NCBI GenBank assembly: GCA_002914845.1
Contig: JXTC01000074.1
Location: forward strand, 703,636-767,635
DNA: 64,000 bases
Source of the DNA: Trema orientale
Taxonomy: Eukaryota > Streptophyta > Magnoliopsida > Rosales > Cannabaceae
Reading direction: 5' to 3'
Shown: positions 47,283 to 58,352 of the stretch, piece by piece
Layout: each line of letters begins with the position of its first letter
Position numbering within the stretch: the first letter of the stretch is position 1
Translations under genes and position numbers: made by a program
The notes under the pieces: generated by a model
Database searches by the model: none
What the model saw: the letters and a program-made list of their open reading frames with translations, nothing else
Told to the model about the DNA's origin: nothing

Positions 47283-48714
47283 CCTTTCAAAGCGAAAACG
47301 ACAACCGACCCTCTGAACAATCGCCAAACGATACCACATATACTCTATAGCTTTATATTGATATCTTGGTGAGGTATGGATTCAATTACTTGATTTTAAA
47401 ATTAGTTTTATTATGAATTTACATATTTTGAACAAATATAGAATTTTGTGGAATATTTTAGAAAAATGTATTTATATATAGTTTTGAACCTGATTTGATA
47501 TTAAATTGCCAGAGAGGTACGCCGCAATATATATCTTGTTTTGAACTGTATTCTGCAGGAATTGGATTTTATGGGTCTTGATGAAAATGACCGTTATAAT
47601 GCCGAAATTTCTAGAAAATCCAAAATGAATGAGAATTTAGTTTTGATAACTAAACTTGGTTTGATTAAAAACACTGCATGGTCTGTTTTGTGATTTTGTG
47701 AAAAATAGTACATATTTTAATTCTTGTCAGCTATATAGCATTGCATGCATCATTGCACTTACACGGCCGACAGACTTAAGATACCTCGTTAGGATACTCG
47801 GACTTACGGTACCCCATTTAGGGTACTCGGACTACATTACATGCTCACGATCATCAATTTAGGTGGCTCAGACCATATTGCATACTTACAATCATCCATT
47901 TAGGTAGCTCAGACTACATTGCTTACTTACGATTATCAATTTAGGTGGCTCAGACTTGTCATTGATTGCATTGTTGATTATGTGCTTGACTTGAATGATA
48001 TGTACTTGTTTTGAAAATAGGATTAATAAAGATTTGAAATTTTGTAAACCTTTGGATCTTACAACATAAGTGGATTTTGGTAAAATTGCTTGAGTTTTTT
48101 ACTGACCATGCAAAACTTTGTAAGTAAGTATTTATATGTTCCGATTGAAAAAAAAAAATTATAATTGAATCTCTACTAAGCATTTGCATGCTCACCCCCT
48201 ACCTTCTCCCACTTTCAGGTGTTTGTCCATTTGAGGTAGTAGGTAGTTGTCGTGATGGCTAGACAAGTAGCTTGGCTTGCACTTGCAATCCTATTCCTAT
48301 TCCCTGGTAGGTGTCTATACCCTGTTTGATTTCCTTTCCATATAATTACCAAGTAGATGTATGAGGATGATTTTACTACAAATTTGATTACTTAGAATTA
48401 TAAATGATTTTTATGAATTATTTTGGACATTCGGACTTAAAATTTTATTAAACTCATTTTACCAAAAATTTAAGTTTTATCAACAAGTTTCCAAATGAAT
48501 CAACTAGAATTCTAATTAAACTTTAGTAGACGTTTTCTTGAGTAATTAAAACTAATGAGAAGTTTCTTGGTTATGGAATTTATAATATTTTGAGGATTAA
48601 AATGTAAAATTCCAAGTACTTGACTTCTCCTGAATTTTGTAAACTCATTATTTAATTATATTTTCACTTGAAAGTACTAAAAGTCACAGTTATAGATTTC
48701 CAGTCGTGACAGAA
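47283..48714 (+). mobile_element. 5'-truncated Gypsy-type LTR
   Basis: Shares AAAACGAC..GAGGTA..GATTCAATTACTTGATTTT with 53650-53745, and a GCATGCTCACC..CTTTCAGGT block near 48185-48220. It ends CAGTCGTGACA at 48714. Confidence 0.55.
47840..47964. repeat. 41 bp tandem repeats inside the LTR
   Basis: Three units (47840-47880, 47881-47921, 47922-47964) share TTACGATCATC(A/C)ATTTAGGT and GGCTCAGAC. More degenerate units extend upstream to about 47780. Confidence 0.85.
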
Positions 48715-48804
48715 TAATATTATTAATTTATTTGTACTAAGTTCCAACACACCAATTATATAATGACAATTTATATATTATACATGTATTGCTATTAACA
48801 TTTT

Positions 48805-48988
48805 GAGTAATGCCATAGGGCACCAATGGTACCCAACACTACAATGACGTATCAGTATATTACTGGTTATTCTAATTAATAAATCGGGTCTCATATGGAC
48901 TCCACCTAAAGTGTAATTATAATTAGCCAGTAACAAACTTACACATCATATGGTATTAGACATCATATGGTGCTACATAACATTACTC
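48805..48988. mobile_element. Small MITE with ~60 bp arms
   Basis: 184 bp. Ends GAGTAATGCCATAGGGCACC and (complement) GAGTAATGTTATGTAGCACC; the arms continue to GTTACTGG/ATTACTGG. No coding capacity. Confidence 0.7.
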
Positions 48989-49878
48989 TAAAAATTTGGG
49001 ATTATGATTAGGATTTCTAGCATCATCTTTAAAACAAAATGGCAGCTTGAAAGTAAGCTAGCTTAGCTATATATATATATATATATATAAATGCATAGAC
49101 ATGGTCTTATTTAGGTATTTTCTTGATGAAATTATGATGGCTTTTTTTGAATTAGTTAGATCACGGCCGGATCGGTTCTTTCTCCTGAGAATATAGATGG
49201 AGTTTTGGGTTATCTCCTATAGATGTAGATTTCTACCTAAGTCTCCTGTCCTTAGAGTAAAACACATTGATGATGATATTATATAAGCTTAAAAATTACA
49301 TTTACTCATTTTATCATTTAGAATTTGTCAAACCAGTGTTGGGCAAATATACGTAGCTTCTTTTTTTTTTTTTTTTTCCTTGTTTCCGTTGTGCCGGTAA
49401 ACCATGAGTATATTGAGATAATGAAACTACACAGGGTTTTATTAGGTTACTTACTTAATTATACGTACATTAGAAATGATGAGCTCATATTACTGCAATA
49501 TCTTTACTTTTAATTAAATATGTTCTTTTTTTAAAGAACTTTTTTAATTAAATATGTTGTTGCAAAGGAGGTTGTTGTTTTTTCTTTCTTTTTTTCTTTT
49601 AACAAGAGATTTAACTAAAAGGAAAAACCTTGGGTCAGCTTCATACTCAATTTCTCAGTGGTCAAAATATTGCCTGTAAACGGGTTTATAAAAGTAATCT
49701 TACGCAGATTATTTAAAACAAAACTATGAGTTCATCTGAATACATGTATTATGTATAGCATTTATTGATAGAAATGAGTCCATATCATTATCAACATGCA
49801 CTTCAACTTGCATGCCCTTATTAATTGGGTAAAACCTAAACCAGCGAACTTACCAATAGAATTTTATAGTAGGAAAAT

Positions 49879-49911
<33 letters not shown>

Positions 49912-50384
49912 GGCAGTGATTTAAAAAAAAAAAGAAAAAGAAAAAAATCCTCATTTACATTGCAATTAAAATGAAGCCAAACGGCCCAAACCCTCCTAGA
50001 TTTAGGGCGCATCTACATTCCACAGACACAGTAATAGCTTGTCTGCACACACGTTAATAATAGACCCTGTAGTACTGTAATAAATTTCACAATCAAAGCT
50101 TAAGATACGTCGTGGATTGTTAACTTTTACATTCCAAAATTGTCTGGCCCCACCAGCAGCTTCTTTGAGCTTCTTTGTCTAGCTCTTAAAATGGCCAAAA
50201 TTATAGCGAAATTCCATGATATCTAAATTTAATGACATAAGTTCTAGAAATTTTGTGACAGAAATATTAATGAATGTTTATTGAACCGTACATGTTAATT
50301 TTTTTTTAGAAAATTACTGAATGGTCGATTTGTCCCCTTTTATTGATATATATTATTAGATTAGTAAATTGATATATTATTTAT
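48989..50384. other. Intergenic, no gene seen
   Basis: AT-rich, with TA runs at about 49071 and 49892 and poly-T at 49361. No supported gene. Confidence 0.45.
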
Positions 50385-50540
50385 AAGAGCGTCCCTGCGT
50401 AGGGCCCGTCTATACACCGTTTGATGGGAATCTGTATATAAACAGATTCCCCACAGATTCCCGTTATTCCCCACAGATTCCCACCAAACGGTGTATAAAG
50501 GGTGGCCCTACGTAGGGGCACCCCTACTGTAGCCCTCCCC
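50385..50540. mobile_element. Hairpin MITE with 10 bp target duplication
   Basis: TATTATTTAT occurs on both sides (50375-50384 and 50541-50550). Inside, ~47 bp arms pair closely: CGTAGGGCCC..TATACACCGTTTGATGGGAATCTG with CAGATTCCCACCAAACGGTGTATA..GGCCCTACG (written in parts). TTCCCCACAGATTCCC is repeated in the loop. A 9-10 bp duplication suits Mutator-like elements. GC-rich compared with its surroundings. Confidence 0.8.
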
Positions 50541-50586
50541 TATTATTTATCCTCCAGTCTAACATATATATATATATATATATGTA

Positions 50587-50821
50587 TACACTAATTCAGT
50601 AGGTATTTTTTTTTTACCTATATATATGTATCATTTTGGTCAATGAAAATTTTTGTTGCACATATTTTTATATTTAAAAATAAGAAAGAGAAATAATATT
50701 AATGATACACGTCTTTTCATGCACTTTATTATAGCCGTTGGATCACTATTAAATGATGATCCAACGGCTAAAAAAAAATTACCTACACATAAATTACAAA
50801 AAAAACTACTGAATTGCAACC
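50587..50821. mobile_element. TA-run MITE family, copy
   Basis: Ends CACTAATTCAGTAGGTATTT and (complement) GGTTGCAATTCAGTAG. Central hairpin AGCCGTTGGATCA..TGATCCAACGGCT (50733-50769). Flanked by (TA)n on both sides; same orientation as the 61759 copy. Confidence 0.8.
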
Positions 50822-51179
50822 ATATATATATATATTTCATCCTTTGTTTAATTTGGTCAAAATTAAATTAAAAAAAATATTTTTAATTGAAAAAGTTACG
50901 AAATTTTTTTCACTATTAATCTCTCTCTCTCCTTTTTTTTTTTTTTTTGGTTCTTTTACCCACCACCATTTGTTTTTTCTGGCTCTGTATTTGTCAGGTT
51001 ATAAGTTTATAGTAAGTTAATTTTTGTTTTTCCGCATGCCAACTTTGACCAAATTGGTCGAATGGTGAAATCTATATCGTACTGCTAATTCAAAGCGATA
51101 TTTTTGTTAAAATTTAAAATGAAAGGGACAATTCATGTATTGATTATTTCACCTAAATTCAAGGAATATTTTTGTTACT

Positions 51180-52420
51180 TCGCCTAAAATTTTATTAAAT
51201 CAGGTACTTTTGCATCGAAAATGAAATTATTTGATCATGATTTGATTTTTATTTTAGAATGATTATGATTTGATTTTGATATATTTCTAATTTCCAATTT
51301 CATAAACGCACTCTATAGTATTAGTATAGCATATACCTTATACCCTACTTATCCAAAACTTAATGACAGTGATGATGATTTTGATATAAATGATGCTATA
51401 GCTTACTCAATTCTTTCAAAAGCGCAACGAAAATATTAAATTAGAGGGGCTTCGTTATATGTGTAATCAGAAATAAAATTGTTTGATGATTATTTATAAT
51501 TTTGATATATTCTAATGTTGATGATTATACACTAGTATTAGTATATAGCAAAACCCTTTATAACCTTTCTACAAAAGCTAACGAGAGTGATCATGATTTT
51601 GATATTAACTCAATTACTAACTCAATTACTTCAACGGGACAAACGGAATTATTATTTTTTTTATGAAAATGAAAATACTTTCATTAATAATATAAATATA
51701 ATACAATACTATTAAAGGGTTTTCGATTACAACGCAGATAACCATAATAAACTGATTAAAATTCTCAGAAGAATTTTGCGCACTGGGATCCTGACGAAAT
51801 CTACCTAGAATAAGGGGATTTATATAAATCACCATTATTGTGTGCCTCAATAAAGCTCTACACATCATCTGTTGGCTCGTTATAACCCTCCATTTAATAT
51901 CAGTTGTTATACTAATGTACAATAGCTCAGTTATATGTATAATTAGGAATAAATTAGTCGTTTGATTATGATTTGATTTTGATATATTCTAGCATTGATG
52001 ATCATACACCAGTATTAGTATATATTGTAAATATCGTTATAAGCTAATTAGTTCTCCAAAAGTAGTCAATGATAGTGATCATGATTTTGATATTAATGAT
52101 GTTACTAACTCAATCATTTTTTTTGGTTATATATCGGAAATCTAAATTATAAATCGACTTAATTAAGATTCAAACACATCCTCAACTCCAACATAATTAT
52201 ACACATTCCAAGAATTCTAAACCAATTGAGGTGGAAATATTCATGCACAGTGGCTCCATTATATGTATAATTAGCAATAAATTAGTAATTATTTGATTTT
52301 GATATAGTCTAATATTGATATTGGTACTAGTATAGCAAACACTTTTATCACCTAATTTCTAAAAGACTTAGGTGATAATGATTATCATTTTAATGTTAAT
52401 AATGTTACTTATTAACTAAA
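51180..52420. repeat. Tandem array, ~220 bp unit, four diverged copies
   Basis: The landmark AGTGAT(G/C)ATGATTTTGATAT recurs at 51368, 51586, 52074 and, diverged, 52375. TTATATGT(G/A)TAAT..AATAAA and ACTAGTATTAGTATA mark the same places in each unit. Unrelated sequence interrupts it at about 51640-51905 and 52118-52245. Confidence 0.7.
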
Positions 52421-52493
52421 CTACTACCAAACGTACAAATTAATTAACGTAAATATTAACACAGAGTAACTCCTTCATTAATTATATATATAT

Positions 52494-54899
52494 TGTAAAA
52501 TCCTAAGTTTTATAAGGGCAAAAATATAATTTTAGGCAAATGGCAATATCGTAATATTGAATTTCTAAGTTTAATCAAAAATATCTGATATAAATAAAGC
52601 CACATTTGAGTCTAGGTACATTTAGGGTTAAAATGTAAATATTTTATGAAATGGGGGGACTAAAAAGAGAGAATCTTTTAAAAATTGTGCCTAAAGTGGA
52701 ATTTTGAAAAGATATTCGATCAAATTAAGGACTGCCACGTGTTCCACTAGCAACAGTGCCCCCAGACTCTCTTAAAATTGCTCAGAGACCTTCTTCCTCC
52801 TCCTCCAAGAACTGAGTTTTAGCCATTGTTCACTCGCCGAAGCTACGTCACTTTTTGCTGCCGACGCGCCTGCCTGCCCATACCAGAAGCCACCGAATGA
52901 GTCGACGCTAGCTGCTGCCATCCCATTTCACCGCTGATAGCCGGAGTTATAGCCGTCCGAAGCTTTCACCACCGATGGAGTTTTCCCGCCATACACTCGT
53001 TGTACGACGTCCATTTTGCACATCGTCGGCGCCGTTAGCTTCGTCTCCATGGCGCCGTCCATTTCTGACTGTTCTCGACCGCCAGCACAGCTCCAGTGAG
53101 AAACTCGTCACTATTACAATATTTTAATATTAAATTTGAGGTACTTTTGTCATTATTTCGAAAATGAATTATGTAGCCCAAGAAAATTATACCACGTTAA
53201 AAAGGAGGTTGAGACGAGAATAAACATGATTTTTTAAAGTGTCGAAACAGTATCCGAAAGTGCATTAGTTTTCAAATAGAAAAAGTGACATTTTTCTTAA
53301 TATTTTCAAAAAGTGGTATTTTTGTAATTTTCGAATTTTTAAGCCCATTTAATACTCGGGATCTCGAAACTGAATTCCGACTTCGAATTTGGACTCAATG
53401 AGATCGAGAGAAGAATTTTTAAATAAAATATCATTATGTTTTGAAGTGGCACGAAAATCGAAGAAATAGCTCGTGAATAGTATCATTTTGCGTGCCACAG
53501 GCCTATCCCGCACCGAGACCCATTTTTAACAAATTATATGTCTAACTGAGCATTTTTTGGTACTCTGAATTCATTGGTGACCTCCATTTATCAATCAGAG
53601 GCTCCGTTTGAAAATTCACTTTTTCAAGTGAACATATCGGGATCCGAAAACGACCGTTTGAATAACCAGGTTACCAACAAGAAACTTTTCTAGCGTCGAT
53701 AGCTTGGTATAGCTATCATGTCGAGGTAAAAGATCCAATTGCTTTGTTTTCTATTATTTTACATAAAAATTGGAATATGTTGTGAAAAGTGAATTTTGTG
53801 AATTTATTAAATTAAATTGTTTGAATAAATATTTTGGTCAATTGTGAATTTGTGAGACTTTGTGGACTGCTTTAGATATTTTATATTTAATTTTGTGCAA
53901 ATTTTATTTTTGGGATTTGATTAAATCAGAGGCATTGTACTGTCAAATTTTTAAAGCACGGAATGGATTTTTATTTAAAAATCAGAGTATATCTAAAATA
54001 TTACTGCATGGTTGTTTATACTGCCTCTCGTATTGCACATACCATAGGATCACATATGAGATACATCTTAAGCATCGCGATGTTTAGTAGGCGACTAGTA
54101 TCCCTGCCCTCGGTGAGAGCCCGTAAACCTGCGCAAGATTTTCTGATTACCCCCATTTGGTAGGTGTAGGCATTCAATTGCCCCTCAGGTTCAGTAGGCT
54201 TAGACACATGGGTGTCCCTCTGGTTTTTTGGAATTAGGTATTAGGCATATAGTACTTTATACATATAGTACGAGTTACTTTAGTTCCTGATGAGAATGAT
54301 GTGAGCTCATAGGATTGGTTGATTTGTGATATGTGCACTATGGATTATTTATCTAGTTTTATCTTATTGGTTTGGATTATGACTTTTATTGATGATATAA
54401 AATACTCTATTTGGCTTGATATTTTGTGAACTGTTTTCAGATCAAGTAACTATGCAGGGATTTTAAAGGTAACATTTTTCCCCCATAAAGGTAACTTGGT
54501 ATCCTACTGGGCACTTCATGCTCATCCCTCATACTTTCCCTCTCAGGTAATGCTTAGGATAACTTCAAAAACTCAGGAGCAGATCAGTGAGACGCTGCTT
54601 ATCTATTAACTACTTAGTAAGTGTATAAGAGAGTACTATTTATCTTCTTAGCTTGTATTAATAATTGTGGGCCCAGATCACGGACTCAGTCTGTATAACT
54701 TTTGTGCTGGATTATGAGACAATTGATAATGATGCTTAGTTTGTTTAATAAATTTCATTAAAAATCTACGTCTAATGGTGATCACAAAATTGGAGGAATT
54801 TTACTTTTAAAATTATTTTATAAATTTTTCAAAAATAACTTTTGAATTTCCACTTGTGAAATTCCTTTTCTGCCACTGGCCCGGGATTCAGGTTGTGAC

Positions 54900-54900
<1 letters not shown>
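52494..54900 (+). mobile_element. Solo Gypsy-type LTR, 2.4 kb
   Basis: Starts TGTAAAATCCTAAG and ends GATTCAGGTTGTGACA, flanked by TATAT on both sides. It contains a GC-rich block (52780-53100) and CTACTGGGCACTTCATGCTC (about 54504), blocks shared with the other LTRs here. No internal coding region; small frames inside are not genes. Confidence 0.7.

Positions 54901-54945
<45 letters not shown>
54901..54945. repeat. (TA)n(TG)n microsatellite
   Basis: A compound run of about 7 TA and about 14 TG units at the right border of the solo LTR. Confidence 0.95.
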
Positions 54946-54946
<1 letters not shown>

Positions 54947-55017
54947 ATTAGTAATATTATTGCTATATAATAGAACCAATATGTAAATTATTACCCGTAC
55001 TTTGTGAAAGATTAGCC

Positions 55018-56127
55018 CTTTAGGCCATGTTTAGTAGGAATGAGGGATATATTGATAAGAAGGAAGGGGACCTATATTACCTTGGAAAGAGAAATAAGAG
55101 AGGAAAGATAGCATTCTTCTCTAATTGTGTTTGGTATGAGATCAGAAAGGAGAGAAGATCAAAATCCTTTCTATTATTTGATAAGAGGGAGAGATGGAAG
55201 GAATGAGAAAGATTATAGTTACAATAACTATTCTACCACTTAAGTGGGTATCTCTCTCCCCAAATCTCTCCAATTTTGGTATGATTGAAAGTTGGTTAAA
55301 ATTGAGGATTTAGTATAATATTATTATTAAACCCCCAAACCCTATTTCTCTCTCTATACCTGCTTTTCTCTCTCAAAAAGGAAGCTCCATCGCTGCTCTT
55401 ACATAGGTCGGAGAGGGAGCATCTCTTTCCCCTCCTCTTCCATCTCCTCCTCTTTGATCTCTCTCCCTAATCCCTTGTGGGGATCGATGAGAGATTTTTT
55501 CAGTTTTCTATAGTTTTATAATAAGTTAAGATATAAATCTGGTTTATAGTATCACATTTTATATGGATTTTAAGTCCGTTTACCAGATCTTGTATTCGAG
55601 ATTTTCTTCTTTGATTTAGATCTGTTAGGCGGATGAGTTATTTTTATTTTCAACTGACATAGATTTCAATTGGTGTTGGAATTATATCGTCTATTCTGCC
55701 AAGAATGCAATCCAAGAGCAGGTGTTAAAGGAAAAAATTTACTAGTAGTCTTTGTTATCTTCTTCTCTTGGATGGTAATTTAAAAAATTTGCTAGTAGCC
55801 TTTGTTATCTTCTTCTCTTGGATGGTAACCTATAAATCTTGTTGTTGTTGTGTCTGTGATCCACTTTTTGTCTCCTTTCTTTCAGGATTTTAAAATTATA
55901 ATCCTTACACTTATACTATAATTGAAGTTCTTTTACTTTGAGTAATGATATTCCTTTGAAGAGACCGCTTTTATCAAAATTAAAAAAAAAATTAAAGATT
56001 TAAAATTCATTATCTAATCCCTTCCCTCCTAAAATCCCTCTTACCAGATAACTATCATATCTCAAATCCATCAAGTAATCTCATCACTCCTTCCCTTTCA
56101 CTTTTCCCTCCTACCAAAGATACTCTT
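55018..56127. mobile_element. TIR-like element, ~1.1 kb
   Basis: The left GCCATGTTTAGTAGGAATGA and the complement of the right GAGTATCTTTGGTAGGAGGG resemble each other, and both run into purine-rich GGAAGGGG-type sequence. The interior matches the split repeat at 43660-47190. A ~50 bp unit with TTTGTTATCTTCTTCTCTTG is duplicated (55751-55828). No coding frame. Confidence 0.55.
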
Positions 56128-58210
56128 AGTATTTAATGCCTACAAAAGTAGCTATAATAGAAAATGCAGTAACTTGCTTACCCACTCACTTAGCTGCTTT
56201 GAGGTCTGTATTTGCAGAGTGCAAACAGCCACAATAATGGGACCAGTCAATAAGTCAATTATCAATATTCTTAAATAGATTTCCACCGGCCAAGGAGGAA
56301 TATGCATGTCGAAATTATCACCATAAAATAAAAAATTCAAAAACATGAGGGATTTAGAGTTCTAGACTAAAAATTGATATCAAATATTGTACGCAGTACT
56401 ACTTTTAAAAGAAGTTACTAATTCTATAAAAAAATAATTCAAAAAAAAGGTATTCTTGTTATTTGTTATTATTTTGAATTTTTTAAGCGTAATTTGAATG
56501 CTCCCAACTCCAAGACTCCAAGTAATTGAGTGTATCCAACTATAATTTTAATTAATAAATGGTTGCGCGGCCCACCACGCAAGAAGGAGTGGAGGGTTTC
56601 ATTAAGTCCATATGATGGCTGCAGTTATGATCATGAAAATTAATGTTGAATGTCCATTTAGCTAACCAAGCAGTTGAAAAGGATCCACCTCTTCCAATTG
56701 ATGTTGATTTGATCATGGGTTAACAATTGGTTATCATGTGAGTCCGTCAATTTCATGATTTGATACGATACAATGAAGCATATAAGTTAACCAGGATTTC
56801 TAGGCGAAAAGAAATATATACTTTGCACACTTAGGCTTGCTTCATGAATTCACTTACCATTTTTTGTTTAAATAATTGAAAATGAAAGTGAAAATTTTGT
56901 TTTAATTTTCTATTTTTGAAAACTAAAACTTGGTAAATATTATTTCATTACTTGTTTCTAAAAGGAAAAAGAAAAAATATTGAGAAAAAGTCATATAAAC
57001 TTATACTCATGATCTATGTATGCATATATATATACACATATACACACTTGTGTACAAATGTATGCATGGTTTTTTGTTTTTGAAATTTATTTTAAAAAAT
57101 AAAGGAACTAGAAATTTCTTATTATCTTTTTTTTTCTTGAAAATTTTGGTTTAATTTTTAAAAATAAAAACAAGGTTACCTAGCAAATTTTCAAAATCTT
57201 TTCCAATATTCTGTTTAAAAATATTTACATATTGGCACTTAGGTTCGACTGATAACCACTCTTACAGTATAAATGTTTGATTTCCTTGTCTGAATAAAAT
57301 TTGTATTTAGAATTTATAGTTACCTGTACATAATTTAGAATAATGCTCAAACCATTTTGGATTTTTTTTTTTTAAATGATTAGAGCTTGTTGAATTTATA
57401 CGTTGGTTTTTCGGTGACAATTAGAAAATTGGAACAAATATAGTAAAAATTAGGCCTTCAACTACATTTTTAGGGAAAAAAAATTAGAAAAATAGGGTAG
57501 GCTGTGTTTTTTTAGATCCGATAGGATTTTTATTAGAAGAATGCCATTTTTAAAAAAAATATTTAGAAAAATACCTCTTTTTAAAATAGTAACTACTAAC
57601 CGGTAACTAGTTTTAGAGCACTGGCTAGTTACTAAAAGATATTTATAACTAGTATATAATTGGTAACTGATAACTAGTAACTAGTAACCATTTTAAAAAT
57701 AGCATTCATCTAAAATTTTTTTAAAAAATAATATTTTTTAATAAAAACTGTACGAAAATTGGAAAAAAAAAATTACCTTGTATTTTTATAATTCGTTTTG
57801 GTTTTTATAAGTAAAAGTAGTAGAAACCCACAAATATACACATTAATCATAATTGTAAGTTTTTTTCTATAGCATTGAAGCTAATTAACTATGCTAGCTA
57901 ATTCAAGTTAATTAGTAATCGAGGGGGGGAAAAAAATGTAGAGTACTAACTAATTTGACAAAACGTGTACTATTACTAAAAAAGTGATTTTCCCTTATTT
58001 ATTCTAACAGATAAGGGATAAAACATAGCTAAATTTCTTAACGCGAAATTTATTGCGCAATATTGGATCATGTGATATTATTATAGCTAGGAAAAAAGAA
58101 AGAGGCAGACCTTTTTTGTTTTTTTTTTTTTTTTGTTTTTTTTCCTTTTGTTTTTTGGCTTAAAAAGTAGGTGATCTACTATATTAAATACTTATTACAA
58201 GCTTCTCAAT
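56128..58210. other. Intergenic upstream of the second KCS
   Basis: AT-rich. 57580-57700 has repeated AACTAGTAAC palindromic segments and may be a diverged relative of the repeat at 32890. No gene. Confidence 0.45.
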
Positions 58211-58211
58211 C

Positions 58212-58222
58212 TATATATATAA
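58212..58222 (+). promoter_or_regulatory. Putative TATA box of the second KCS gene
   Basis: TATATATATAA lies about 135 bases before the ATG at 58353. A second TA-rich candidate is near 58268, so the choice is uncertain. Confidence 0.4.
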
Positions 58223-58352
58223 CACATAATAAACACAATAGTTTCCACAAATATCCGACCATATCTAATATATATCTCAGCTAATATATTTAATTTGAAA
58301 TCTTTGGCCGTTTTCTTATCAAAAAAATATAGTATTGTCACTACTCTTGGCC

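Noticed and set aside
47840..47964. CRISPR-like regular repeats
   Set aside because: Units are directly adjacent without spacers, in a plant LTR.
51626..51922. 98-codon minus frame
   Set aside because: It lies in an insertion within a tandem array; no family motif, AT-driven composition.
58335..58352. TTG-initiated six-codon extension of the second KCS
   Set aside because: Plants start at ATG; GCCATGG at 58353 has strong context and gives the family-typical N-terminus.
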